Assembly: GCF_001717955.1 (NCBI RefSeq)
Contig: NZ_CP014168.1
Span: forward strand, 186,001 to 250,000
Length of the DNA stretch: 64,000 nt
Source of the DNA: Sphingomonas panacis
GTDB taxonomy: Bacteria; Pseudomonadota; Alphaproteobacteria; Sphingomonadales; Sphingomonadaceae
Direction of reading: 5' to 3'
Shown here: one piece after another, positions 33,635-41,944 of the stretch
Position numbering within the stretch: position 1 is the first letter of the stretch
Layout of the letters: every line of letters begins with the position of its first letter
The notes under the pieces: generated by a model
Seen by the model: the letters and a program-made list of their open reading frames with translations, nothing else
Told to the model about the DNA's origin: nothing
Database searches by the model: none
Program-made: the position numbers and the translations under genes

Positions 33635-34660
33635 ATGGGCAACATCGCCCGGCCTTTGCTCGACTGGTACGACGCGCATGCCCGCGCGCTGCCGTGGCGC
33701 AGCCCGCCGGGGCGCCCGCGTGCCGACCCATACCGGGTGTGGCTGTCCGAGATCATGCTCCAGCAGACCACGGTCGCGGCGGTGCGGCCCAAGTTCGAAA
33801 TGTTCGTCGCGCGCTGGCCGAGCGTGGCGGCGCTGGCGGCGGCGGACGAGGCCGAACTGATGGCGGCATGGGCGGGGCTTGGCTATTATGCACGCGCACG
33901 CAACCTGATCGCCTGCGCGCGCGTCGTCGCCGAGGCGGGCGCTTTTCCCGAGACCGAGGCGGGCCTGCGCGGCCTGCCCGGCGTGGGCGCCTATACCGCC
34001 GCCGCGATCGCCGCGATCGCGTTCGGGGAGCGCGCGGCGGTGGTCGACGCCAATGTCGCGCGGGTGGTGGCGCGGCTGTTCGCGATTTCGCAGCCGTTGC
34101 CGGGCGCGATGGAGACGATCCGCGCCGCGACCGACACGATCACCCCCGCCGACCGACCCGGCGATTTCGTGCAGGCGATGATGGATCTCGGCTCCGCGAT
34201 CTGCACGCCCCGCAAGCCCGCCTGTCTCGCCTGTCCGCTCAACGCCGCGTGCACGGCATATGCGGCGGGCATGGCCGAGGCCTATCCGGTCAAACCCGCC
34301 AAGGCCGCCAAGCCGCAGCGCTACGGCACGATCTTCTGGCTGGAGGATGCGGGGCAAGTGCTGCTGGTGCGGCGCCCGCCCAAGGGTCTGCTCGGCGGGA
34401 TGCGCGCGCTGCCGACGGGTCCGTGGGCCGCCGCGCCGCCGGTGCTGGAGGACGCGCCGGTGCGATCGAACTGGGAGATGCTGCCCGGCACCGTGGCGCA
34501 TGTCTTCACCCACTTCCGCCTCGAACTCGCGCTTGCGGTCGGGCAGGCGCGCGGGCATGCGGTGGCCGGCGAATGGTGGCCTGCCGACGATCTCGAATCG
34601 GCCGGGCTGCCGACCGTCTTCGCCAAGGCGGCGGCTGAAATCAGAAGGGTGAGCGCATGA
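33635..34660 (+). CDS. mutY: A/G-specific adenine glycosylase
   Basis: This 341-residue DNA repair enzyme removes adenine mispaired with 8-oxoguanine or guanine. It shows the helix-hairpin-helix GLRGLPGVGAYTAAAIAAIA with catalytic Asp in VVDANVARVVARL, and the Glu in SEIMLQQTTVAAV. The Fe-S loop is ICTPRKPACLACPLNAAC. A C-terminal Nudix-like MutT domain (from about residue 235) recognises 8-oxoG. ATG 33635 fits the family. The stop overlaps the next gene's ATG by four bases. Confidence 0.96.
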   Translation: MGNIARPLLDWYDAHARALPWRSPPGRPRADPYRVWLSEIMLQQTTVAAVRPKFEMFVARWPSVAALAAADEAELMAAWAGLGYYARARNLIACARVVAEAGAFPETEAGLRGLPGVGAYTAAAIAAIAFGERAAVVDANVARVVARLFAISQPLPGAMETIRAATDTITPADRPGDFVQAMMDLGSAICTPRKPACLACPLNAACTAYAAGMAEAYPVKPAKAAKPQRYGTIFWLEDAGQVLLVRRPPKGLLGGMRALPTGPWAAAPPVLEDAPVRSNWEMLPGTVAHVFTHFRLELALAVGQARGHAVAGEWWPADDLESAGLPTVFAKAAAEIRRVSA

Positions 34661-35985
34661 TCCGACAGATCGCTTCCGGGGCCGCGCTGGCCGCATTGCT
34701 GGTGAGCGGCGCACTCGCCGGTCAGGCGCTGCCGGTCTCCCCATCCGCGCCCGCAACCGCGACCAATGCCAGCCCGCTGCCCAACACGCAGGCGCTGTTC
34801 GATTCCTACGTCCAGAGCGACAAGATGCCCGGCATCGTCGGCGCGTTTGGCGCGGGCGATCTGCCGACGGTGTTCGTCTCGGCGGGGCGGATCGACGACG
34901 CCACGACCGCCCCCGCCGCCGGCCCGGACAGCCTGTGGCGGATCTATTCGATGACCAAGCCGATCACCGCGCTCGCCGCGATGATGCTGATCGGACAGGG
35001 CAAGATCAAACTCGACCAGCCGGTGTCGGACTTCATCCCGGCGTTCAAGACCATGCGCGTGCAGATCAGCCCCGATTCGCTGGCGAGCAAACCCGCCGCC
35101 AGCCCGGTCACGGTGCGCGAACTGCTGACGCATACCGCTGGCCTGGGCTATACGATCGTGACGCGCGGGCCGCTGCTCGACGCCTATGAGAAGGCCGGCA
35201 TCACCCCCTTCACCGCCGATGCCAAGAGCGAGGCGAAGATGCGGCTCACCCGGCCCAAAACGCTGGAAGAGTTCGCCAACAAGGTCGCGACCTTGCCGCT
35301 GATCGCCGAGCCGGGCACCAAATGGAGCTATTCGATCGGCCTCGACGTGATGGGCCGCGTGATCGAGGTGGCGAGCGGGATGCCGTTCGACCGTTTCCTG
35401 CAGACGCGCATCTTCACCCCGCTCGGCATGACATCGACCTATTTCACCGTGCCGGCGAGCGCGGCGAAGCGGCTGGCGACCGGGTATGTGTGGATCGGCG
35501 ATGGGCGCATTCCGCTCGACCGGGGGGCAAGCTCGGTATTCCTCCAGCCGCCGAGCTTCCCCTATGGCGGCGCCGGGCTGGTGACGTCGGCGCGCGATTA
35601 CGACCGCTTCACGCATCTGTTGCAGGACGGCGGCGCGCTGGACGGCGTGCGGCTGATCAAACCCGAGACGGCAGCGCTGATGATGTCCAACCTGCTGCCG
35701 CCGGGCGTGACCTATCGCGACGCCCCGGCCGGCTCGGGCGGAACGTCGGGCGGACCCGCGACGGTCGGCTTCGGTGCGGGCGGCTCGGTCAACCTCGTCG
35801 ACGTGGCGGGCGGCGCACGCAAGGGCACCTATGCGTGGGGCGGCGCGGCGGGGACGATCTTCTGGGTCGATCCGGCGCGGCACATGCGCGGCACGGTGAT
35901 GGTCAATTATTTGCCCAACGACAAATGGCCGATCCGCAGCGATGTCGCCAAGGCGCTTCGCGCCGATCTGGCGCGCTACCGGTGA
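34657..35985 (+). CDS. serine hydrolase, beta-lactamase/EstB family
   Basis: This 442-residue exported protein has a signal peptide (ASGAALAALLVSGALAGQAL). A class C beta-lactamase-like fold carries SMTK (SxxK nucleophile, in WRIYSMTKPITALA), Tyr in WSYSIGLDVMGRVIE and the late GGAAGTIFWVDPARHM segment in place of the KTG box. It is more likely an esterase or peptidase than a resistance enzyme. Start ATGA overlaps mutY's stop, and its own stop overlaps the next GTG, so it is translationally coupled within mutY-hydrolase-nudC. Confidence 0.88.
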   Translation: MIRQIASGAALAALLVSGALAGQALPVSPSAPATATNASPLPNTQALFDSYVQSDKMPGIVGAFGAGDLPTVFVSAGRIDDATTAPAAGPDSLWRIYSMTKPITALAAMMLIGQGKIKLDQPVSDFIPAFKTMRVQISPDSLASKPAASPVTVRELLTHTAGLGYTIVTRGPLLDAYEKAGITPFTADAKSEAKMRLTRPKTLEEFANKVATLPLIAEPGTKWSYSIGLDVMGRVIEVASGMPFDRFLQTRIFTPLGMTSTYFTVPASAAKRLATGYVWIGDGRIPLDRGASSVFLQPPSFPYGGAGLVTSARDYDRFTHLLQDGGALDGVRLIKPETAALMMSNLLPPGVTYRDAPAGSGGTSGGPATVGFGAGGSVNLVDVAGGARKGTYAWGGAAGTIFWVDPARHMRGTVMVNYLPNDKWPIRSDVAKALRADLARYR

Positions 35986-36851
35986 TCGCCCCCGGCTTCA
36001 CCGGCGGGCTGCTCGATCGGTCCGACCTGCTGCGCCACGATCCCGAAGGTTTCGCCGCCGCCGCGCGCGATCCCGCGGCGCGGCTGCTCAGGCTCGACGG
36101 CTACGAGCCGGATGTGGATGGCGACGGCCGGCTGGTGTGGACCGGCATCGCGGACGCCCCCGACGACGCCGAACTGGTGCTGCTCGGGCTTGGCGACGGC
36201 GCGCCGCATTTCGCCGCCTTCTCGGCGACCGGCGCGGCGCCTGCCCGGCGATCGGCGCGGCTGATGGACTTGATCGGCCAGTTCGCGCCGGGCGAGGCGG
36301 CGACCTATGCGGCGGCGCGCAGCGTGCTCGACTGGCATGCCCGCCACCGCTTCTGCGCCAATTGCGGCGCGCCGACCGCGATGTTCCGCGCCGGCTGGGC
36401 ACGCAAATGCCCCAATTGCCACGCCGAGCATTTCCCGCGCGTCGATCCGGTCGTCATCATGATCGCCGAACATGACGGGCGCGCCTTGCTCGGGCGCCAG
36501 CCGGCGTTTCCGCCGGGGCGCTATTCGGCGCTGGCGGGGTTCCTCGAACCCGGCGAGAGCATCGAGGAAGCGGTCGCGCGCGAAATCGCGGAGGAAGCCG
36601 GCGTGCGGGTGCGCGACGTGCGCTACATCGCCAGCCAGCCGTGGCCGTTCCCGTCCTCGCTGATGATCGCCTGCGTTGGCTATGCCGATGACGATCGCCT
36701 CACGATCGACACCAACGAGCTTGAGGACGCGATGTGGGTGTCGCGCGACGAGGTGCGCCGGGTGCTGGCGGGCGAGCCGGGCGCGTTCCTGCCGCCGCCG
36801 GCCTATGCGATCGCCAACACGCTGTTGCGGGCTTGGGCAGAGGACGCCTGA
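35982..36851 (+). CDS. nudC: NAD+ diphosphatase / NADH pyrophosphatase
   Basis: This 289-residue protein has an N-terminal domain, then a zinc ribbon CANC...CPNC (in HRFCANCGAPTAMF and RKCPNCHAEHFPR). A Nudix domain follows with the box GFLEPGESIEEAVAREIAEE followed by AG. The NudC-specific SQPWPFPSSLMIA motif comes after it. It splits NAD(H) to NMN(H) and AMP, and in some bacteria removes NAD caps from RNA. It starts with GTG 35982 in the overlap GTGA with the hydrolase gene. Confidence 0.95.
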   Translation: MIAPGFTGGLLDRSDLLRHDPEGFAAAARDPAARLLRLDGYEPDVDGDGRLVWTGIADAPDDAELVLLGLGDGAPHFAAFSATGAAPARRSARLMDLIGQFAPGEAATYAAARSVLDWHARHRFCANCGAPTAMFRAGWARKCPNCHAEHFPRVDPVVIMIAEHDGRALLGRQPAFPPGRYSALAGFLEPGESIEEAVAREIAEEAGVRVRDVRYIASQPWPFPSSLMIACVGYADDDRLTIDTNELEDAMWVSRDEVRRVLAGEPGAFLPPPAYAIANTLLRAWAEDA

Positions 36852-36858
36852 ACCCTCC

Positions 36859-36928
36859 CCGTTCGTACCGAGCTAAGTCGAGGGATAGCCCGGAGCCCAG
36901 GTGTCTCGACTTCGCTCGACACGAACGG
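36859..36928. repeat. intergenic palindrome, GAACGG family, copy 6
   Basis: Arms CCGTTCGTACCGAGC and GCTCGACACGAACGG lie between the convergent nudC and pheA genes. The centre carries the TCGAGGG variant. Confidence 0.8.
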
Positions 36929-36964
36929 TTGGGAATGCCGTTCTCCGCTGTGGATGCGGCAGGC

Positions 36965-37855
36965 TTACCCCCGCGCCCGCGCCCTCGGATATGCCCCCAG
37001 CACGCGCATGGATTTCGAGTGGAAGCCGAGTTCCTCCAGCGCGCGATCGACGTTTTCGTCGCCGGGGCGGCCTTCGATGTCGCAATAAAACTCGGTGGCG
37101 GCGAAGGTGCCGCCCTGCTGGTAGCTTTCGAGCTTGGTCATGTTGACGCCGTTGGTCGCGAACCCGCCCATCGCCTTGTAGAGCGCGGCGGGGACGTTCT
37201 TCACCTTGAAGATCAGCGTCGTCATGAACGGCCCCTCGCCGACCGGCGGATGCCCCGCGCGCGCCAGCACGACGAAGCGGGTGGTGTTGTGATCGGCATC
37301 GGCGATGTCGCTCGCCAGCGTTTCCAGACCGTAGATCTTCGCCGCACCCGGCGGCGCGAGCGCGGCGGTGGCGGGATCACCGAGTTCGACCACCATCGCA
37401 GCGGCGCCGGCGGTGTCGGGATAGCTGACCGGCGCGATGCCGTGCTCGCGCAGCCAGTGGCGGCACTGGCCGAGCGCCTGCGGGTGGCTCATCGCATCGC
37501 GCACGCCGCTCACCGGCCCCAGCCCCATCAGCGCGTAGCGGATCGGCAGGAAATGCTCGCCGGTGATGGTCAGCCCCGATTCGGGGAGCAGGAAGTGAAT
37601 GTCGGCGACGCGGCCGTGGAGCGAATTCTCGATCGGGATGATCGCGCAATCGGCGAGGCCGTCACGCACCGCGTCGATCGCGTCGGAGAAATCGAAACAG
37701 GGCAGCGGCAGACAGTCCGGGAACGCCTCCAGCGCGGCGATGTGCGAGTTTGCGCCGGGCGCGCCCTGAAACGCGACCGCACGGTGCGGGGCGGCGGCGG
37801 CTTGTTCGATCATGCGCGCGACGATCGGCCGCGCGGGTGCTGCGAAGTTTTCCAT
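36965..37855 (-). CDS. pheA: prephenate dehydratase
   Basis: This 296-residue enzyme makes phenylpyruvate from prephenate in phenylalanine synthesis. The catalytic domain has VAFQGAPGANSHIAALEAFP, AIIPIENSLHGRVADIHFLL and the TRF motif in NTTRFVVLARAG. A C-terminal ACT domain (TLIFKVKNVPAALYKAMGGF, then NMTKLESYQQGGTFAATEFY) carries an ESY variant of the phenylalanine-binding ESRP site. No chorismate mutase domain is attached. ATG 37855 (MENFAAP) is the start. It is divergent from the cytochrome c gene. Confidence 0.95.
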   Translation of the reverse strand: MENFAAPARPIVARMIEQAAAAPHRAVAFQGAPGANSHIAALEAFPDCLPLPCFDFSDAIDAVRDGLADCAIIPIENSLHGRVADIHFLLPESGLTITGEHFLPIRYALMGLGPVSGVRDAMSHPQALGQCRHWLREHGIAPVSYPDTAGAAAMVVELGDPATAALAPPGAAKIYGLETLASDIADADHNTTRFVVLARAGHPPVGEGPFMTTLIFKVKNVPAALYKAMGGFATNGVNMTKLESYQQGGTFAATEFYCDIEGRPGDENVDRALEELGFHSKSMRVLGAYPRARARG

Positions 37856-37961
37856 GATCGGCGAGGCCCTAACGATGGTGCCCTTCGCACACAAGCTTGG
37901 CTTGCCGTGGCGTGCCGGCGAATCTAAGGGTGGGATAATACCGGAGAGGGGCCACGCAACG

Positions 37962-38627
37962 ATGGACAGCCGTACAAACACGATCGCGGGTTGGACGCTG
38001 GGCGCATGTGCCGCCGCTTTGGCGCTCACCATCGCGGGCACGACCTTGTTTTCCGCCGAAAAACCCGAGAAGGCCGGCTATCCGGTCGAGGGTGTTTCCA
38101 CCGAGGCCAGTGGCGCCGCGGCCGAGGAGCCGATCGCCAACCTGCTCGCCAAGGCCGACGCCGCGCATGGTGCCGAGGTGTTCAAGAAATGCGCGGCCTG
38201 CCACACGGTCAACCAGGGCGGCGCCAACGGGATCGGCCCGAACCTGTGGGGCACGGTCGGCGAAGCCAAGGGCCAGGGCAAGGCGGGCTTCGCCTTCTCC
38301 GACGCGCTGAAAGGCAAGGGCGGCACCTGGGATTTCGATTCGCTCAACCAGTGGCTCGCCAGCCCGCGCAAATATGTGCCGGGCACCAAGATGACCTTCG
38401 CGGGGCTTTCGGCGGGCAAGGATCGCGCCGACGTGATCCTCTACCTCAACCAGCAGGGTTCGAACCTGCCGCTCCCCGCCCCGCAAGCCGGCGCGCCGAC
38501 CGCGACCGACGCCAAGGCGCCGCCGGGAGCCGCCCCCGCCGCGCCTGGCGAGGAAGCCAAGCCGAGCGCCGAGGGCTTGTCCAACGTCGCCACGCCGGCG
38601 AACGTGGCGGCGCCGGCGGGGAAGTAA
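37962..38627 (+). CDS. membrane-anchored class I cytochrome c
   Basis: This 221-residue protein has an uncleaved N-terminal anchor (IAGWTLGACAAALALTIAGT), a flexible linker, and a heme domain with CAACH at 77-81 and axial Met in PGTKMTFAGL near residue 147. An Ala/Pro-rich tail ends the protein. It matches the cy-type cytochrome of alphaproteobacteria (CycM) that passes electrons from complex III to terminal oxidases. ATG 37962 follows GGAGAGG. It is divergent from pheA. Confidence 0.93.
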   Translation: MDSRTNTIAGWTLGACAAALALTIAGTTLFSAEKPEKAGYPVEGVSTEASGAAAEEPIANLLAKADAAHGAEVFKKCAACHTVNQGGANGIGPNLWGTVGEAKGQGKAGFAFSDALKGKGGTWDFDSLNQWLASPRKYVPGTKMTFAGLSAGKDRADVILYLNQQGSNLPLPAPQAGAPTATDAKAPPGAAPAAPGEEAKPSAEGLSNVATPANVAAPAGK

Positions 38628-38634
38628 CCCCTAT

Positions 38635-38704
38635 CCGTTCGCCCCGAGCGAAGTCGAGGGGCTGCCCGGAGCGCAGGTGCCTCGACTTCGCTCGACACGA
38701 ACGG
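38635..38704. repeat. intergenic palindrome, GAACGG family, copy 7
   Basis: Arms CCGTTCGCCCCGAGC and GCTCGACACGAACGG begin eight bases after the cytochrome c stop. It is followed within 35 bases by copy 8. Confidence 0.8.
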
Positions 38705-38734
38705 TTGTGGGTTGAGCCGACGACGCTCCACAAT

Positions 38735-38813
38735 GTTCGTCCTGAGCATGTCCAAGGACGTGCCGCCAGCGCTGAGCTCGGGACACGCCCTTCGACAGGC
38801 TCAGTGCGAACGG
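38735..38813. repeat. intergenic palindrome, GAACGG family, copy 8
   Basis: Arms TGTTCGTCCTGAGC and GCTCAGTGCGAACGG lie in tandem with copy 7, between the convergent cytochrome c and LOG genes. The two copies differ in their centres. Confidence 0.8.
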
Positions 38814-38838
38814 CTTGATGGGATCGCCCGGCGGCGGG

Positions 38839-39723
38839 TTACTCTGCCGGGAACACCGCCGGATCGGCGTCGCGGTAGAAGTCGCGGACCACGTCCCAGC
38901 CTTCCTGCGCGGTCTCGACGAACTTGAAGATGTTGAGATCGCGGCGCGAGACCACGCCTTCCTCGACGAGCGCGTCGAAATTGACGACACGCGTCCAGAA
39001 ATCGCGGCCGTAGAGCAGCACCGGGATCGGCGAAATCTTGCCGGTCTGGATCAAGGTGAGCAGCTCGAACAGTTCGTCGAACGTGCCGAACCCACCGGGG
39101 AACGCCGCCAGCGCGCGCGCGTGGAGCAGGAAGTGCATCTTGCGCAGCGCGAAATAGTGGAACTGCATCGACAGCGACGGGGTGACATACGGATTGGGCG
39201 CCTGCTCGTGCGGCAGCACGATGTTGAGGCCGATCGATTCGTGCCCCGCCTCGGCCGCGCCGCGGTTGGCCGCTTCCATGATCGAGGGGCCGCCGCCCGA
39301 GCAGACGACGAAGTGGCGCTTGCCCTCGTCATCGTTGGGGAAGCGGCTGGCGAGGCCGGCGAGCTCACGCGCGACATCGTAATAATGCGATTTGGCGACC
39401 AGCCGCTCGGCGATCAGCCGGGCTTCGTCGCCCTGCGCGAGATCGAGCATCGCCTGCGCCTTGGCCGGCTCGGGGATTCGCGCTGAACCGTAGAACACGA
39501 AGGTCGAGGCGATATTGGCTTCCTCGAGGATCAGCTCGGGCTTGAGCAGCTCGAGCTGGAACCGCACCGGGCGCAGATCCTCGCGCAGCAGGAAATCCAT
39601 GTCCTGAAAAGCGAGGCGATATGCGGGGGTTTTGGTTTGCGGGGTGCTGACGCCGGTCTTGGCTTTTTCGGCATCCTGGCGAGCGCGCGGAAAAACGCGC
39701 GACGGTACATGGGGATCACTCAT
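38839..39723 (-). CDS. LOG-family (TIGR00730) protein
   Basis: This 294-residue protein carries the nucleotide-binding signatures of the LOG/lysine decarboxylase-like family: FVFYGSARIPEP, FVVCSGGGPSIMEAANRGA, HFLLHARALAAFPGGFGT and FDELFELLTLIQTGK, including the PGGxGTxxE motif. Family members hydrolyse nucleoside 5'-monophosphates to base plus ribose phosphate, some releasing cytokinins. The N-terminal extension of about 85 residues is typical of the longer bacterial subgroup. Physiological role here is unknown. Confidence 0.9.
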   Translation of the reverse strand: MSDPHVPSRVFPRARQDAEKAKTGVSTPQTKTPAYRLAFQDMDFLLREDLRPVRFQLELLKPELILEEANIASTFVFYGSARIPEPAKAQAMLDLAQGDEARLIAERLVAKSHYYDVARELAGLASRFPNDDEGKRHFVVCSGGGPSIMEAANRGAAEAGHESIGLNIVLPHEQAPNPYVTPSLSMQFHYFALRKMHFLLHARALAAFPGGFGTFDELFELLTLIQTGKISPIPVLLYGRDFWTRVVNFDALVEEGVVSRRDLNIFKFVETAQEGWDVVRDFYRDADPAVFPAE

Positions 39724-39783
39724 TCGACGTTATGTAGGGTATTGTGGCGCGGGATTGAACCCCGGGGGAGGACGATCCTCTCA

Positions 39784-39838
39784 CCGTTCGCAGCGCGGCG
39801 CTTGGGACACGTGCTTCGACTTCGCTCAGCACGAACGG
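39784..39838. repeat. intergenic palindrome, GAACGG family, copy 9
   Basis: The left arm is shortened to CCGTTCGCAGCGCGG; the right arm GCTCAGCACGAACGGG is complete. It lies between the extensin-like and LOG genes, both on the minus strand. Confidence 0.75.
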
Positions 39839-39846
39839 GTTTGCGT

Positions 39847-40527
39847 TTACCGGCAGAAGCTCTTGTGATCGTCCTCCAGGTGGAGGTGATTGTGATGCAC
39901 CGCGTTGTAATCGGGGCTGAGCACCGTGCCGAACCGCTTGCACGCCGAATCGTGGACCGTGCGCAGGAACGCGCGGACCCGTGGATCGGACGATTGCCAG
40001 CCGTTCAGCACGCTGATCCGCCGCCCGTCCTCCAGCACGAACGCGCCGATATCGACCGCGTTGGCGATCGCATGGCCCGACAGCATCGCGCGCGCCGTGC
40101 CGATCGTGTTGCGGCAGGCGTAGGTGCCCATGCTCTCGACCCGCACCAGATCGCTGCCGAGCATCTGGCGCGCCGCCGGCACCGCCGCATGGCGCACCCA
40201 GCCGGCGAAGCTGCGCGCGAGGCCGCAGCGCATCGCGGTCAAATTGGTGACGGGCACGCCAATGTCGATCAATTGCACCGCGCCGGCAACGCGACAGCCG
40301 CCGCCGTAATCGCGCTCCGCGAGCGGGCTGAACCGCACATCCTCGCGCGACAGATCGGTGTAGCACGCCTGAGTCTCGCGGCTGGTCGGGATCGCGAGCG
40401 TGATCGGCTGCGATCCGCGCGGGCGCGGTGGCGGCTTGCTGCTGCCGCACGCCGACAGCGCGAGGCACGCGAACACAAAGAGCCACCGCGCCACGCCACC
40501 GGCGCTTCGGCATTCACGTTTACGCAT
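39847..40527 (-). CDS. extensin-like family lipoprotein
   Basis: This 226-residue protein has a signal peptide with lipobox LSAC near residue 27 and a Pro-rich linker. The extensin-like C-terminal domain (PF06904 type) follows: YGGGCRVAGAVQLIDIGVPV, MGTYACRNTIGTARAMLSGH, HAIANAVDIGAFVLEDGRRI and HHNHLHLEDDHKSFCR. Conserved His and Cys residues resemble a metallopeptidase-like (LAS) fold. It is an envelope protein of unknown activity, possibly acting on peptidoglycan. ATG 40527 is the likely start. It is divergent from serC. Confidence 0.85.
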   Translation of the reverse strand: MRKRECRSAGGVARWLFVFACLALSACGSSKPPPRPRGSQPITLAIPTSRETQACYTDLSREDVRFSPLAERDYGGGCRVAGAVQLIDIGVPVTNLTAMRCGLARSFAGWVRHAAVPAARQMLGSDLVRVESMGTYACRNTIGTARAMLSGHAIANAVDIGAFVLEDGRRISVLNGWQSSDPRVRAFLRTVHDSACKRFGTVLSPDYNAVHHNHLHLEDDHKSFCR

Positions 40528-40649
40528 ACTCGCCACACGCCGATCTTGCGGCACCGCGGATGGCGGAACAAGCCCGGCGTGGCGATTTGCGCCAAAGCGA
40601 ACCGTGCGTCGGTTGACACCCGGCCAATCGCCGTTAGAGCCGGCGCCGG

Positions 40650-40696
40650 GCCACGCGGTCCCAACGCCGCGCGTGCTCTCTGTGAGGAGAGACTAC
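40650..40696 (+). promoter_or_regulatory. candidate serC leader RNA
   Basis: Two hairpins lie directly before serC: CACGCGG (40652-40658) with CCGCGCGTG (40667-40675), and CTCTC (40676-40680) with GAGAG (40687-40691). The second contains the ribosome-binding GAGGAGAG, so folding would block translation. This layout recalls the published serC RNA motif of alphaproteobacteria; the match is from memory of its layout and was not tested against a model. Confidence 0.5.
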
Positions 40697-41839
40697 ATGA
40701 CTGACCTACCCGCGCTTCCGGCGACGAAGCCTGCGCGTCCTTTCTTCAGCTCCGGCCCCTGCGCCAAGCCTCCGGGCTGGTCCGCCGCCGATCTCGCTAC
40801 CGAATCGCTCGGCCGTTCGCACCGCTCGAAGATCGGCAAGACCCGCCTCGCCTATTGCATCGATCTGATGCGCGAGCTGCTCAATCTGCCCGCCACCCAC
40901 CGCATCGGCATCGTCCCCGGCTCCGACACCGGCGCGTTCGAAATGGCGATGTGGACGATGCTGGGCGCGCGCGGCGTCACCACGCTCGCCTGGGAAAGCT
41001 TCGGCGAAGGCTGGGTGACGGATGCCGTCAAGCAGCTCAAGCTCGATCCGACCGTGATCCGCGCCGATTACGGCCAGCTCCCCGACCTGACGACCGTCGA
41101 CTGGTCGACCGACGTGCTGTTCACCTGGAACGGCACCACCTCGGGCGTGCGCGTGCCGAACGGTGACTGGATTCCCGACGATCGCGAAGGCTTGAGCTTC
41201 GCCGACGCGACCAGCGCGGTGTTCGCTTACCCGCTGCCGTGGGACAAGATCGACGTCGCCACCTTCTCCTGGCAGAAGGTGCTGGGCGGCGAAGGCGGCC
41301 ACGGTGTGCTGATCCTCGGCCCGCGTGCGGTCGAGCGGCTGGAAAGCTATACGCCGGCCTGGCCGCTGCCGAAGGTGTTCCGCCTGATGGCGAAGGGCAA
41401 GCTCGCCGAGGGCGTGTTCAAGGGCGAGACGATCAACACCCCGTCGATGCTCGCGGTCGAGGATGCGATCTTCGCGCTCGAATGGGGCAAACAGATCGGC
41501 GGCGCCGCCGGCCTGATCGCACGCAGCGACGCCAATGCCGCCGCGCTCGACAAGATTGTCGCCGAACGCGACTGGCTCGGCCATCTCGCCGAGGACGAGG
41601 CCTCGCGCTCGAAGACCAGCGTGTGCCTGACGGTCGAAGGCGCTGACGAGGCGTTCGTCAAAACCTTCGCCGGCCTGCTCGAAAAGCAGGGCGCGGCGTT
41701 CGACGTCGCCGGCTACCGCGATGCCCCCGCCGGTCTGCGGATCTGGTGCGGTGCGACGGTCGATACCGCCGATATCGAGGCGCTCGGGCCGTGGCTCGAC
41801 TGGGCCTACGCCACCGCCAAGACGCCGGTCGCCGCGTAA
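40697..41839 (+). CDS. serC: phosphoserine transaminase
   Basis: This 380-residue PLP enzyme converts 3-phosphohydroxypyruvate to phosphoserine. Hallmarks include FFSSGPCAKPPGW, LGRSHRSKIGKTRL, VPGSDTGAFEMAMWTMLGAR and VATFSWQKVLGGEGGHGVLI with the PLP lysine, and the later INTPSMLAVEDAIFALEW. It belongs to the alphaproteobacterial long type. ATG 40697 follows GAGGAGAG within a leader hairpin. The open frame extends 99 codons upstream through the leader and is rejected. serA follows after a 105-bp palindrome-bearing gap, so the pair is one serine synthesis locus. Confidence 0.95.
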   Translation: MTDLPALPATKPARPFFSSGPCAKPPGWSAADLATESLGRSHRSKIGKTRLAYCIDLMRELLNLPATHRIGIVPGSDTGAFEMAMWTMLGARGVTTLAWESFGEGWVTDAVKQLKLDPTVIRADYGQLPDLTTVDWSTDVLFTWNGTTSGVRVPNGDWIPDDREGLSFADATSAVFAYPLPWDKIDVATFSWQKVLGGEGGHGVLILGPRAVERLESYTPAWPLPKVFRLMAKGKLAEGVFKGETINTPSMLAVEDAIFALEWGKQIGGAAGLIARSDANAAALDKIVAERDWLGHLAEDEASRSKTSVCLTVEGADEAFVKTFAGLLEKQGAAFDVAGYRDAPAGLRIWCGATVDTADIEALGPWLDWAYATAKTPVAA

Positions 41840-41851
41840 CCCACCCTATTA

Positions 41852-41932
41852 CGTCGCCCCAGCGGAAGCTGGGGCCTCCCTCCGCATAGCGTGCCCTCGC
41901 GGCACGAGATCCCAGCTTTCGCTGGGATGACG
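41852..41932. repeat. inverted repeat between serC and serA (CGTCGCCCC family)
   Basis: Left arm CGTCGCCCCAGCGGAAGCTG and right arm CAGCTTTCGCTGGGATGACG, about 40 bases apart, enclose a smaller CGTGCC/GGCACG stem. It has the same CGTC-ended arms as the element after putA. It splits the serC-serA locus and may cause partial termination. Confidence 0.75.
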
Positions 41933-41944
41933 AAGGAATTGAAC

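Noticed and set aside
34657..35985. Beta-lactamase conferring drug resistance
   Set aside because: The SxxK is present but the KTG box is not recognisable and the sequence fits the EstB/serine hydrolase branch, so a resistance role is unsupported.
40400..40696. N-terminal extension of SerC by 99 codons
   Set aside because: It overlaps the extensin-like gene and the leader hairpins and is not SerC-like; the ribosome site is at 40688.
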